DNA of 64,000 bases, from the NCBI GenBank assembly GCA_021234155.1, contig JAJEKV010000101.1:329986-393985 (forward strand), written 5' to 3'. Both the position numbers and the translations under genes were made by a program. Below the pieces are notes generated by a model, which was not told the DNA's origin, made no database searches, and saw only the letters and a program-made list of their open reading frames with translations. Origin of the DNA: Isoetes taiwanensis (taxonomy: Eukaryota > Streptophyta > Lycopodiopsida > Isoetales > Isoetaceae). Position 1 is the stretch's first letter. Every line of letters begins with the position of its first letter. Positions 37,901-46,380 of the stretch are shown here, piece by piece.

Positions 37901-40900
37901 GCTTATCTTTAGGCACTGTGTCGAAGGCTTTTTTAAAGTCCACGAAGCAACATATGATCTTCTTGTTACTCTCCCTTGTCTGCTCTATCATTATCCTTAG
38001 GGTCACCAGATGGTCCGGGTAGTCGAGTACCTCCGGTCAAAACCGCCCGGCCTTGTGCTCGAGCTTCCCGCTTACGCCCACATTTTCAGTTTCTGATCCA
38101 AAGTTTTCCCGAACCATTTCGCGAATACTGAACTGACCATAATAGTCCTGTAATTACTCGGTTCTTCTTTGTTTCCTCCTTTATGGAGCGGGATTACCTT
38201 ATTAAACTGCCATCTTTCCCAGAGGCCCAGAATGTACTACCTCATTGAATATTTACATTTATGATCCCTATTATCTCGTTCTCCTACGCATTTCAACATC
38301 TCCATTTGTTAGCCCATATAGATCCGGAGCCTTATTGTTTGCCATTTTGTTTAGTGCCCATGTCACCTCTTCCTTGGAGAAGGGAGGTTTGTGTCTACCT
38401 TCTGGGGCCATGATTGGTGCAGCCCCCGCTTTTTTGTCTGACGCGTTCGTGTATCTTGTCCAAATCTATTTCTATTTCCATTCCTCTCCCCTCCTCACCT
38501 GCTACTGTACCCGCTTTTGTTTTTGAGCCTTTTTTCATATTGTTCCAGAATACCTTAGGTCTCTTTTTCAGGTCTTCGGCCAATCCCCATTGATGGTTCT
38601 TCAGGTCCTGAGCTTTCTTTCTTTTCAGTATTTTCACATATTTGCCGCGTTCCTCTTGGTATGCCTCAGTTCCTTTTGCCTGTTTTACTCTCCTTCATTG
38701 TTCCATGCACACTTCGTCAAACCATACTGACCTTCGAAATGCTATAGCCCTCCTTCCTCTTTCTCTTCTCCCGAATGCCATTTTAGCTGCTTCTTCCAAG
38801 ATGTCATTCATGTCATTCCCTCTGTCCTTCATTCCCTCTCCCCATTCCTTTTCTTTTATTTTCTTTTTTACCGTTTTTATGAATGTTTCCACTCTATTTT
38901 CTCTGAATTTAACTGTTATTTTGGTAGGTTTGCCTCTTCCTTGCCTGTCATCTGTTCTTCCCCTTGCCACATTCATCTTGAGCAGTATGGGTCTGTGTCC
39001 CTCCCTCCTTCCTAGCGGCCATTCCCCTAACTCCATCTTTCCGATTTCCTTTATTGCTTCCTCATTTGCTATCACATAGTCTACTATACTGCTCCCGTGA
39101 GCGTTTGTGCTTGTGAACTGGCCTGAAGCCTCCCATCTTCTTAGGCCATTGCATATAATTGTATCTGTAGTTGTACATACCTCTATCAGTGTTTCTCCTC
39201 TCGCTGTCATCTCCATTTCGTCTACTGTGTCCCGTTGCCATTCCTCCCCTCTTCCTGCCTGTGTCCACTGCCCACTCTCGTTGTCTATCCCTGCTTTCTG
39301 CGCCTGTTCCCGTCCCGTCCTTGCGTTGATATCCCCTACTATGATCAGCATTCCCTTATCCATGTGTTTCATGACAATCTCTCCCATGCTTAATAGTTCC
39401 AGTTTATCACATTGGGGTGGATAGTATACTATTAGCAAATATAGGTTTCTGTAATCAAGCAACACAATATTTATAAGCATATATCTTTTATTAATGTCAT
39501 TTTCCAAAATACATGCTTTTTTGACACTGCTATTCCTAATGTAGCATGCTAGCCCTGCGCTTCCTCTTCCTATTTTGTAGTTCTTTTCCCTCCAACACAT
39601 GAACAATGTGTAACCTAGTTCATCTGGTAGCCTCTTTGTGCTGTGTTCCCATACCAGGCATATGATATCCTGGTCTCGTGCTTCGTGTAGGCGTTCTCCA
39701 TCATCCCAAGGATATCCCGTACAATTCCAGTACCAGATCGTTACTTCTTCCTTCCTTTCTGTACCCCCACTGCCTCCCTGCTGTTCTAGTGCGTGTCCTT
39801 TCCTTAACCGCCCCTTGTTTTTGCTCCCCGATCCCCCCTCTCCCTTGTCGGGCGTTATGTTCGATCTAGGTCCCTTCCGACCTCTTTTCCGCTTCCCCAC
39901 CCTAGTCAGGTATGCGTGTTTAGAATCTTGGGGTTGTTTCCCCGTCTATTGCCCCGGATGGTGTTATTTCCCTTATCTGTGTTTCAGCTGCACTGTCCTC
40001 TCCTTGCCTCCATTTAAGGGGTGCCCATCTCCCCTCGGATCCCCGTGGATCCATCCCATCTCCCTTTGTCGATTCTTGCGGCATGTTCTCTCGGCCTCTT
40101 TTGAGGTATAGTTTCCCATTCTTTACCCCTGCTTGTACTCCCGCCCGACTCAGTTATCTAACTTTCACCAGTTCCCTCTGTAACCCCTGCCTCTGCATGG
40201 CTGTTAAGGCCTCTTGTACTTTGAGTCCATTCCTTAGTTTGAACCCTGCTAATAGATCTTGCAGATTCAGATCTATTTAAGCATCAATTCCTACAATGGG
40301 AAAGTGTGCTAGCCCAAGTTAGCAATCTATCAACCTCAAAATGATGAAATTAATGAACATAATGATAAGATTGCGCATACTTAAATGAATTTTGCACTTT
40401 GTCTTGAATGACAGAAATATTGCTGGCCTGCAACAGAAAGTCTAATAAGGAATCATATCTAATTTCTATATCTCTTCCATTTCATTAAACAGATATGCTC
40501 TTATTGTAGTTGTAGGATTAGATCAAGTACTATAGGGTTAGATTACGTACCTGCAATACATCTGATTGAGATCCCTTCGAATCATCTTAACACAAAGGCC
40601 TATTGTGCACAAAGAAGGAAAGTAACAATAGATGTCAATTACAATCGCAGAATATAAAAAATGTTTCTCAAAGGAGCAGAATACATAAAGAACAATACCA
40701 TTGCATGCACCAAATCTACAACAACCTTTATAAGAAATCAAGAAAAAGACAAAAGATCCTCAAGACCTGGGTCAGGAAAACTGACAATGAGGAACAATGG
40801 GCAGCTCAGGAAATAGGAAAACTGAAATTCTTATTTCAAAAGGATATCTATCTTGCTCCATGCATGGGGGAATCCAAAATATCCCAAAACTCCAAGCAAT

Positions 40901-43605
40901 CATTTTCCAATGCTTTATGATGTCTACAGTGAGTGAATCGATCTGAAAAAGAGCACAATGTTGAAGCTCAATGACATATAGAAAAGCCCGAAACACAGAA
41001 CATTCTACCAAGCAACACTCAATAAAAAAAATCCACGACCTTGTAACCCAATGCTTGCACTTCTAGATTAGAAAAGCATCCTTCTGCGGGAAGCAAATGT
41101 TGATCATAGTCTATTGCATTTCAGAAGAATAGAAAGAAGATAAGAAGAAACAGAGTGCCCCTCCTGTGTTACCTCGAAAGAAAGAGCTGTATAAGAAAAA
41201 AAACAGACAAAAAAGGGGTTGTTGCACCAACGGAGTTTGCAAAAGCCTAAGTGGATACTGTAAGAAATTAAAGAATACTTGTATGGAAAGATCTGAATCT
41301 ATTTGAGCTCAATACGTGCCATCAATCAAAAGAGATCAAAAGAGCCATCCATCACCCGTTTTCATGAGCTCTCTTGTTGCCAAAGAAGAAAATGAAGCCC
41401 ACTAAATAAACCACAAATAGGCAAACGGATAGCTCTTGGTCTTAGAAATGGTTGAAGCTGCCCTAATCTTCCACCTACGGATCCCTCCTTCCCGCCTTTC
41501 CTCCCTTAACGTTCAAAGCTGGCAAAAGAACAACGAAAAACGTGGAGAACTTCGACCGTATCACGGCCGCACTAAACCACTAAAAAAACCCTTTACGTTC
41601 ACGCTGTTGGACATACGTGCATATTATGTGCACCCCCTTGACCGTGCCAAGGCTCGGTATAAATTTATACCGAGCACTGCTTTCAAGGTTAGGCTTTCAA
41701 GTTACGCTACTCAACACTAAATTATTTGACTTAACAGGTTTGCGATCTTCAAGAAAAAATATTTTGCATGTTCGAGGATGGTGAGCTTAAAGAACAAGCT
41801 AGCTCCACCGGAAAGAAACCAAAAAAAAAAAATATTGAAAGAAAACAAAAAAACATGAGCATTGTACCTGGACGCAGCTACAGGGACTAAAAAGCAAAGA
41901 CATTTTCGTACGTCTCCTGGACAAGGTTGTGGCCAAGGAATTTACTCTGGATGAAATGGCCAAGGAAGCTAAGACGTAAGCCTTTTGTACTATGTTCTTT
42001 ATTCCTCACTTCGTCTTACAACCTCTTTCCTTTTGCAGTCAGAAAGACATTGTCACCGCCACCAACTAATGAAGCAACTAAACTTAGAAGATCGGAGGAG
42101 TGCAAGCTTTTTATCCAACTTGTCACGACCAGACGGTCCTAATCGTGGAGCATGCGCGAACTTCACCATTTGGGTAAGTTTTGCACAAAACATGTTTTGT
42201 CACAGAACAAGAAGAAAGGGCTACCAACAGGCTTTTTGAACCTAGTTCGTAGGGCCAAAGAGGAAAGGCAGAGACTTAAGGCCATTGAACAGGGAAAAGA
42301 AGTCGGCCCCAGCAGTTTTGACACTAGCTATGAAAGATTCACAATGTTTGATCAGGACTGCTTGTACAGGGTCATTCAGGGTGATTGCACTAAGCTGGGG
42401 ACACTTTTAGACAAGCAAAATTTTTACTTTGTGCATAGCAGATATTCCATATGGCTTCAAAATTAAAGATAGTGCTTTCGACGATGAAGCCTTCACGCAC
42501 GTGTGAGTCCGTGCTTTTTTGGACGGGCTAAAGGATGTTATAATATCTGCAAACTGGAGGGTTATCATTTTTCATTCAGACCTTCAAACGATGTCGGTGC
42601 TTAAACCTATGGGAGCGGTCTGTAACACCGGCTTCGAAAACTGCGTTTGGTAAGCTTTACGTTCACTGCTTTTCTCTTTACTGTAACTCCACGATATAAG
42701 TTTATACCACAGTTGCCTTAAGGTATAAATTTATACGGCTGGAGCAACCATGGTATAAATCTATACAACAAGGCAACCTTCGTATAAATTTATACAGCAT
42801 GGCACCGTGGTATAAATTTATACATCAAGGCAACCGTGGTATAAATTTATACCGTCACACCACTGGGCTGACTTATTTTTATTGTTTTCTTGATACTAAT
42901 TTTTAATTGCTGTATTATTTGGCAGGCTAAAAACGAACGTCAAGGGACATGGTGGTGGTCCGCGCTTAGTGAGCTGTTTTGAGCATTTCCATATAGGTTT
43001 TTACAGGGCGGACGCCAAAAAGACCATGGCACATTTCAATATGCAGAATGAGAAGATCCCTCCCTGGAATGCTTTTCAGTACTCGGCTGTTCTGCAAAAG
43101 TTAAGGGACCCACAGAGACAAGGCGCTGTGGTGTCCCATTATCATAAACCATATAGGCTTATTAATAACTTAATACAGTGGTTTTCTCGCCCAGGCGACT
43201 GGATTTTGGATGCTTTTTCTGGAACATGCACCACAGCTATTTGCGCCCTTAAGCAGGGGCGCAATGTTGTCTCTGTCGACATAGACCCAGATAAAATAAG
43301 TTTCATCAGAACTAGGATAAGCTCTTGTGAATCCTTTCCTGATGAAAACGAGGAACTGGGAGCAAAGAACGGTGCTAGCAATGTTAAAGGCACTTATCCA
43401 GCCTCCTATTACGGGGAGAAAAGACGAGGAGGTGGAGTTTGTCGACCTGGAGCCTGTGGAGCCTGTGCCAGAGAAATCGCCTGCGCCAGTAGGATTGGAA
43501 TCAGAAGTAGGCGTCTCCGCTGTTATGTCCTCACAAGAGCCAGATCCTAAGGAGTACGAGAGTCCTGTGGACTGGGAAGAGCCACCTCCCCCACCTCCCA
43601 TATGA
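19951..43605 (+). CDS. ParB-like + DNA amino-methyltransferase gene of element A, split by a 20.6-kb intron
   Basis: Exons: 19951-20115 (ATG, donor GTAAGT), 20186-21147, 41738-41975, 42039-42649 and 42926-43605 (TAG-type stop after a Pro run). Exon 2 has an acidic linker and, near 20750, YYVLGGTHSYKA, the ParB-like signature. Exon 4 encodes ADIPYGFKIKD near 42445, matching catalytic motif IV (DPPY-like). Exon 5 encodes SHYHKPYRLINNLIQW, then DAFSGTCTT (motif I) and VVSVDID. The motif order IV before I is that of beta-class N6-adenine/N4-cytosine DNA methyltransferases. Two or three small indels, one at a poly-A run near 20395, break the frame; these may be sequencing errors. All four introns checked start GT and end AG, and two carry palindromes. 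Of the three family copies this is the one most likely to be enzymatically active. Confidence 0.6.
21234..21370. repeat. left inverted repeat with four phased palindromes (A)
   Basis: AACCTTGAAAGCAGTGC, then four palindromes centred 21260, 21288, 21316 and 21343 (27-28 bp apart), ending GGGGGGTGCAC. The reverse complement of 41628-41690 has the same ends with one palindrome. The two repeats bracket a 20-kb segment inside the A intron. Confidence 0.8.
21371..22871. other. non-coding flank of the antisense host-type gene
   Basis: Contains no frame I recognise. It lies directly 3' of the stop codon at 22872-22874 of the minus-strand gene, so part is probably its 3' untranslated region and downstream DNA. 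Confidence 0.4.
22872..40599 (-). CDS. antisense host-type gene, function unknown, six exons recognised
   Basis: Minus-strand exons with matching phases: 40599-40551, 40422-40381, 35996-35916, 35684-35624, 35513-35391 and 22925-22872 (stop). They encode, in order, VKMIRRDLNQMYC, SNISVIQDKVQNSF, SFKFDELPWSWGVESLVI, FYPAWLGLKTHSAGIWPSGK, YKSDAALFIDVVRKGFEDM and a short acidic tail ending ISDDE. Every donor is GT, every acceptor AG, and split codons join correctly at five junctions, strong evidence for a real gene. More exons probably lie to the right, to about 41000. A LINE occupies one intron (36205-40270) and element C the last one (22980-35378). I do not recognise the family; the sequence looks like a conserved cellular protein and not a transposon protein. 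The whole gene lies in the large intron of element A's methyltransferase gene. Confidence 0.62.
23280..23340. repeat. family C palindrome
   Basis: CAAATCGCGC and GCGCGATTTG face each other around GTG at about 23308-23332. It is the clearest perfect copy of the family C palindrome and lies between the left terminus and the small gene. Confidence 0.75.
23375..23605 (-). CDS. small TATA-driven gene of element C, unknown function
   Basis: A 76-residue frame starting MAHSITCKMNHADLCRC and ending in an acidic tail (EDDESD). It is clean, with an upstream TATA box at 23660-23671. An in-frame ATG at 23656 lies too close to the TATA box, so the start at 23605 is preferred. The segment ELQDWLDVV followed by FYPDPFDVVIHL suggests a folded small protein. 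No family is recognised. Its place near a terminus parallels the small gene of element B. It could instead be the last exon of the gene to its right. Confidence 0.45.
   Translation of the reverse strand: MAHSITCKMNHADLCRCRELEIELQDWLDVVAMNPVRFYPDPFDVVIHLIWNPEHGLFMIDRISGPPAAPEDDESD
23660..23671 (-). promoter_or_regulatory. TATA box of the small C gene
   Basis: On the minus strand GTGTATAAATAG, about 55-65 bp before the preferred ATG at 23605. Confidence 0.45.
23990..24482 (-). pseudogene. FCP1/NIF-like HAD phosphatase segment carried by element C
   Basis: Minus strand. VRVFDLNGVLCRT fits the HAD motif I of plant NLI-interacting-factor (FCP1-like) proteins, where DLNG replaces DxDxT. It is followed by ALTVFASAIWSSMEHRN, then after a frame change IWDQSKCASF, GKRYL and IIIVDDDAPKVLL. 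These match, in order, the WSSA, WDQS and DDxPxK segments of that family. The first Asp is present but the second acid is Asn, so normal DxD catalysis is doubtful. Two indels break the frame. It follows the methyltransferase-like gene on the same strand, across an intron carrying family C palindromes, so it may be the fused carboxyl part of that protein or a captured host exon. Confidence 0.6.
24605..28876 (-). CDS. ParB-like + degenerate methyltransferase-like gene of element C
   Basis: Minus strand. A likely first exon starts at ATG 28876 (MAPRGSRPPPQAPG, basic). The next exon begins at 28167 after a strong acceptor and has a basic PKKAKGRKK stretch. The exon at 27712-27215 ends HFMIIDGQ, aligning with the ParB-like signatures YYVLGG (A) and YYIVNG (B). 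Exons near 26720-26150 lead to a clean 402-codon frame, 26120-24912: LFVLDSRGARWS stands where A has DIPYG, and LIEAFCPLGTTCWELH aligns with A's DAFSGTCTT motif I. An acidic EEEEEDEEEN stretch lies between them. The DPPY motif is absent, so methyl transfer is unlikely although the fold may remain. Family C palindromes fall in introns at 28230-28440, 26740-27000 and 24550-24640. Confidence 0.58.
26835..26939. repeat. long inverted repeat in an intron of the C gene
   Basis: Arms of about 48 bp (GTCAAATAAGCAAAT ... GCGCGATTTTATATTAGAAT and complement) around a short loop containing GCGTGGCTCA. It includes two family C half-sites and would form a hairpin in transcript or DNA. Confidence 0.85.
28225..28445. 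repeat. family C palindrome cluster
   Basis: Units such as GCGCTTGGCGCGATTTG, GCGTTTTGTCCCAATC and CAATCAAAATGC recur, lying in the first long intron of the minus-strand gene. Copies are less exact than those of families A and B. Confidence 0.5.
29140..29300. repeat. short tandem repeat with GGCGCC cores
   Basis: About six units of roughly 24 bp (CCTACTATCGGGC, CCAAGATCATT) in the head-to-head spacer of element C. Confidence 0.7.
30470..30565. repeat. family C palindromes in the spacer
   Basis: GCGCGGCGCTGGCGATTTG and AAATGCGCCAAGCGCGATTT lie 50 bp apart between the divergent C genes. Confidence 0.6.
30630..32070. repeat. three consecutive degenerate tandem arrays upstream of the C DUF7869 gene
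   Basis: 30630-30930 has TAGAGGAAGAGC and ATCATAGAGCA units, with a local palindrome GATCTATGATATCATAGATC. 31190-31570 has GATAGAAGCCGA/GCCGAAAAGC units. 31720-32070 has AAGGTTATAAGTT units. No gene is seen. The region is the 5' side of the DUF7869 gene and could hold its promoter and a 5' untranslated exon. Confidence 0.7.
32166..35125 (+). CDS. DUF7869-family transposase-like gene of element C
   Basis: The first 360 codons (32166-33248) are clean: a Lys/Glu/Asp-rich start, then VLYTRVDWKNKK, DPINAVNDERLG, YPTKRCKSDYDC and a Cys/Trp-rich middle. After a frame change near 33249 come FAKCNLCAK (Cys-x2-Cys), HDKMDQQKT, HGQSRTYYGHFSLELW, FLLQLDN (about 33945), then HTHEDVDALFG near 34070. These are the DUF7869 segments in order. 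The following part contains KMRPSEEKWRGGAE-type sequence and a Trp-rich end at 34735-35125. Compared with B and A the HTH region is shifted by indels, so it is probably inactive or contains sequence errors. An acceptor-like TTCATTTTAG just before the ATG suggests an upstream exon. Confidence 0.68.
37023..38640 (-). pseudogene. LINE reverse transcriptase and carboxyl region (frameshifted)
   Basis: KIICCFVDFKKAFDTVPK (about 37930) is RT block 3/4; GVKQGCPLSPTLFGIYID (about 37750) is block 5; PIMLYADDL (about 37640) is the catalytic YADD. The downstream region at 37460-37023 contains STQLYGCETWG and RAWERTIRYL, typical of LINE carboxyl regions. One or two indels, near 37700-37850 and 38050-38640, break continuity. 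It is related in frame order to the endonuclease to its right. Confidence 0.85.
38695..39900 (-). CDS. LINE endonuclease domain
   Basis: A 401-codon frame. After a basic start (GKRKRGRKG), EVTIWYWNCTGYPW begins the apurinic-endonuclease-like fold; it continues DIICLVWEHSTKRLP, GLACYIRNSSVKK, LLIVYYPPQ, IIVGDINARTG and SIVDYVIANEE. The GDxNAR and DYV segments are catalytic signatures of the exonuclease-endonuclease-phosphatase family. The frame is intact, so this LINE is not very old. The domain nicks target DNA to prime reverse transcription. Confidence 0.85.
   Translation of the reverse strand: MGKRKRGRKGPRSNITPDKGEGGSGSKNKGRLRKGHALEQQGGSGGTERKEEVTIWYWNCTGYPWDDGERLHEARDQDIICLVWEHSTKRLPDELGYTLFMCWREKNYKIGRGSAGLACYIRNSSVKKACILENDINKRYMLINIVLLDYRNLYLLIVYYPPQCDKLELLSMGEIVMKHMDKGMLIIVGDINARTGREQAQKAGIDNESGQWTQAGRGEEWQRDTVDEMEMTARGETLIEVCTTTDTIICNGLRRWEASGQFTSTNAHGSSIVDYVIANEEAIKEIGKMELGEWPLGRREGHRPILLKMNVARGRTDDRQGRGKPTKITVKFRENRVETFIKTVKKKIKEKEWGEGMKDRGNDMNDILEEAAKMAFGRRERGRRAIAFRRSVWFDEVCMEQ
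41040..41627. other. possible 5' region of the antisense host-type gene
   Basis: No frame of note. On the minus strand, exon-like pieces with acceptors occur around 40945-41110, and the stretch up to the inverted repeat at 41628 could hold promoter and leader. The start codon could not be fixed. Confidence 0.3.
41628..41690. repeat. right inverted repeat of the 20-kb intronic segment (A)
   Basis: GTGCACCCCC at the inner end and CACTGCTTTCAAGGTT at the outer end, with one palindrome between. It is the reverse complement of the ends of 21234-21370. Confidence 0.8.
42690..42860. repeat. phased family A palindromes in the last intron
   Basis: Six GGTATAAATTTATACC-type palindromes centred 42700, 42729, 42759, 42788, 42816 and 42845, spaced 28-30 bp with a GCAACC-type spacer. 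They lie in the intron directly before the exon encoding methyltransferase motif I. Confidence 0.93.
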
Positions 43606-46380
43606 GTTTATACAGATAGAATTGTAAACTACTTTCGTTGTAAACTATGTGCTAAGAATTATAATATATTTTGATGAAAATTTTTAAACTGAAAGCTTTG
43701 TCTCTTCAACAATGCTTAATTAGAACAACTCTTTCTTGCTCCATGATTTCACACTCTTTGTCCTTCCTATGTTTGATTTTATTAGTACTTATATTAAGCT
43801 TGCAAAAAGACAAACTATATTTCCTTCTATTTTCAACAATAAGTACTTACTGAGTTTTCAAAATTAATGTCTCTCTCCTCAAAACAAGCATTTTTTTTTT
43901 GCCCTCTTTTAAAAATGAAAAGGCTTCAAAAATGTTACTTTTCTGAATGCTAATTGCTCAACAATCTATTTTGCTCCCTATTTTGTCTGTTCTTTTTCAA
44001 GTTTTCAATTTTTATAAAGGAATCTTTCAAACGCACTTCTTAAATAAGTGCGTTTTAATTTTAAACCTTGTTTATTGTGTCAACAATTGGATCATCAAGT
44101 TTTGCAGCAGGTCGACTGATCATATTTTAATTTTCTTTTGCACAATTATTACTTGCCAACTCAACACTCTTTGGAACCAAGTTCAAAGTGGCATCTTTAT
44201 CCACATTCAGACCATCACCCATAACACCCTGTTTAAGACCATCACATGAAACATTCTAAATCTCTCAACTCGTAGAAACTAGAAAAGAAACTAGAAAACA
44301 AACTACAAACAAATAGAAACTATCAACTAAAAATTGATAAAAATGTATTTCTCGGCTAGTTAGTCGAGAAACTCAAAGATCATGATTAGGATAAATTTAA
44401 GCTGGAAGCACATTGCTCGACTAGCTAGTCGAGAAATCCATATAAAGTGTAATTGACCTTGAAATTACATTTTAATGTCCACATGGACTCAAATGATTGT
44501 GAATCATGTCTTCTTTCCCTCATCGTATACCTCCTGATTTTGTCACAAGCATCAGAACCTTAAATCTCTTCCCTTGCCAAAAATTTCTACTTCTACACAC
44601 CACCAACAATTTGAAGGCGCATCAAGTGGTTTGGTTTGCAATTGTGGGGCTTCGTCTAGTGAAAATGAATCCTTTGAGAAACATGTGATACTTAAAGAAA
44701 ATCGCATAACAATTGAAGTTGGAAAGAAGAGATTTGATAGTTTACCAAGAGCTTGCAACTTTTGGTTACTTGTAAGCATGAAGTTCTATTTCCCCTCTTG
44801 ATATTGAATGGTGTAGCACTGTCTACCTATTTCTATCCATTGCAAAAGTGACCAATGCATTGCAATGACACATTAGGGATAAATCCGCAAGTCCAAGCAT
44901 CATCTGGATTTTAAACACGTACTTTATCAGCCCGACCGGGTGGAGTACGATGGCGATGATGAGATTTTTCAGCATGCCGATGGTCTCAGTGCAGAGTATG
45001 CCGGTGGTCTCGTTGCAAAGAACGTTTCATAATGTGTGCTGCGATTGCTGCTTCCTGTGAAATATAGTGCAGAAAAAACTTTAAAACCCTAACAAGCATA
45101 ATTCGTTCATTTTCTCCACCAAAAACACTCTTTCACCAGCTAGTCCAAATGTTCTCTTTTCATATGAATCTAAATGTTCCCTTTTCATGAATCATCTTCT
45201 CTAGTCGTTACTCCTACTTCACGATCCATAGGAAAAATTATCAAAACATCATTAATGTATAGAAACTTTAGCAAAAAGCCACCCGAAGAAAAGGATATAC
45301 TAGTAAAAATGATAATATAGTCTTTGTGGCTCATTATAACCAACTGGCAGACTGGCAATTTTTTGGAGCTCCATGATAAACTGAAGCAGTACAAAAACTA
45401 GCCTGAGCGTGAAGATTGGAGTATTAAAAAGATTGAATATGAAGGATTGTAAGGGAGTCAAAACTCCTTTGCGGACATGGCTTGAGTATGCGGGGGGAAA
45501 TGACATGCGCTTTAACAAACTATGCCTTCCCTCTTCTTTCTGTTCAAAAGTTTCCTTCTTGCCAGTTCCTCTAATTTCAATGTCAATTTCCTTCTTTGAT
45601 CCTTGATTTCTCCCTCTGATCTCCAGAAGATCTTTGTAGGGTATATGCATTTATGATTAGTTGGCTGATCTTGCATGCATCCTTGTCAGTTCTTTTGATA
45701 GATTTTGAACAGATTTCGTTGTTCAAGCTCGCTCCAGATTATATTTTACAATCTTATTTCAAGGATCTAGATATACGTGTGGTTGATTGATTGGAATGCA
45801 TATGGACTTTTGATTTCTTTTTTTTGTTCAAGGATGTTTTCCCCACTTTTGTTCACCCCTGAATAGTGGCTGAAACCTCAAGTTCCAGAAGAAATCCTTA
45901 GTTATTGCTTGGGAGATTTTGTTGATAATAGAAATGCTTTAACTAGTGGGTTTTTTTTAAGTTTACTACTCTTTCAGTCAGTTAAAGTCCATTTGTCCAA
46001 GAACGAGTGATTCTAATCTCAAAAAAGAGAATTTCTGGCTTTTCTTCTCAATTCCCCTTTTTCTTGCCAAAATTTACGCGTTAAAAAAGTTGCACGTTCT
46101 TCTTTATTTTCTTTAAAATTTTTCCGCCAAGGAATTTCCGCCACTTTTCCTTTTGTTTCCCTCAATCTGATCAATCCACCATCCTTTATGCATTCCTTTA
46201 TGGATTCTGTAAATGCCTTAAAAGTGGAAGATTTGGTCATTCAACATCATTTTTTCAAGCTTGATCCGATAGAAAAAGATTTTCTTATTAACCAATAAAA
46301 CTCTATTTCTTCAAGTTCCTCTACTTTTTATCCTTTTGGTGGCTTTACTAGCATTTTTACATCAGAAATAGATATCACAA
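43606..46380. other. AT-rich region without recognised gene
   Basis: No domain was recognised in any frame. It holds two copies of an 18-bp palindrome (44349-44371 and 44416-44433). Frames around 44500-44800 and 45300-45650 have no family match that I can name. Confidence 0.5.
44349..44433. repeat. pair of CTCGACTAGCTAGTCGAG palindromes
   Basis: A perfect 18-bp palindrome at 44416-44433 and a two-mismatch copy (CTCGGCTAGTTAGTCGAG) at 44351-44368, 65 bp apart. Not related to the A, B or C palindromes. Confidence 0.7.

Larger units (their letters stand above)
36205..40270 (-). mobile_element. LINE (non-LTR retrotransposon) in an intron of the host-type gene
   Basis: Minus-strand element with an endonuclease frame, reverse transcriptase and carboxyl region, ending at a (TATTC)n tail (plus-strand AATAGAATAGAATAG at 36205-36230). 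Such microsatellite tails mark the 3' end of many LINEs. The 5' end near 40270 is approximate, and no target duplication was identified. Confidence 0.85.

Noticed and set aside
37112-39424. Plus-strand frames across the LINE
   Set aside because: They are antisense to the endonuclease and reverse transcriptase frames.
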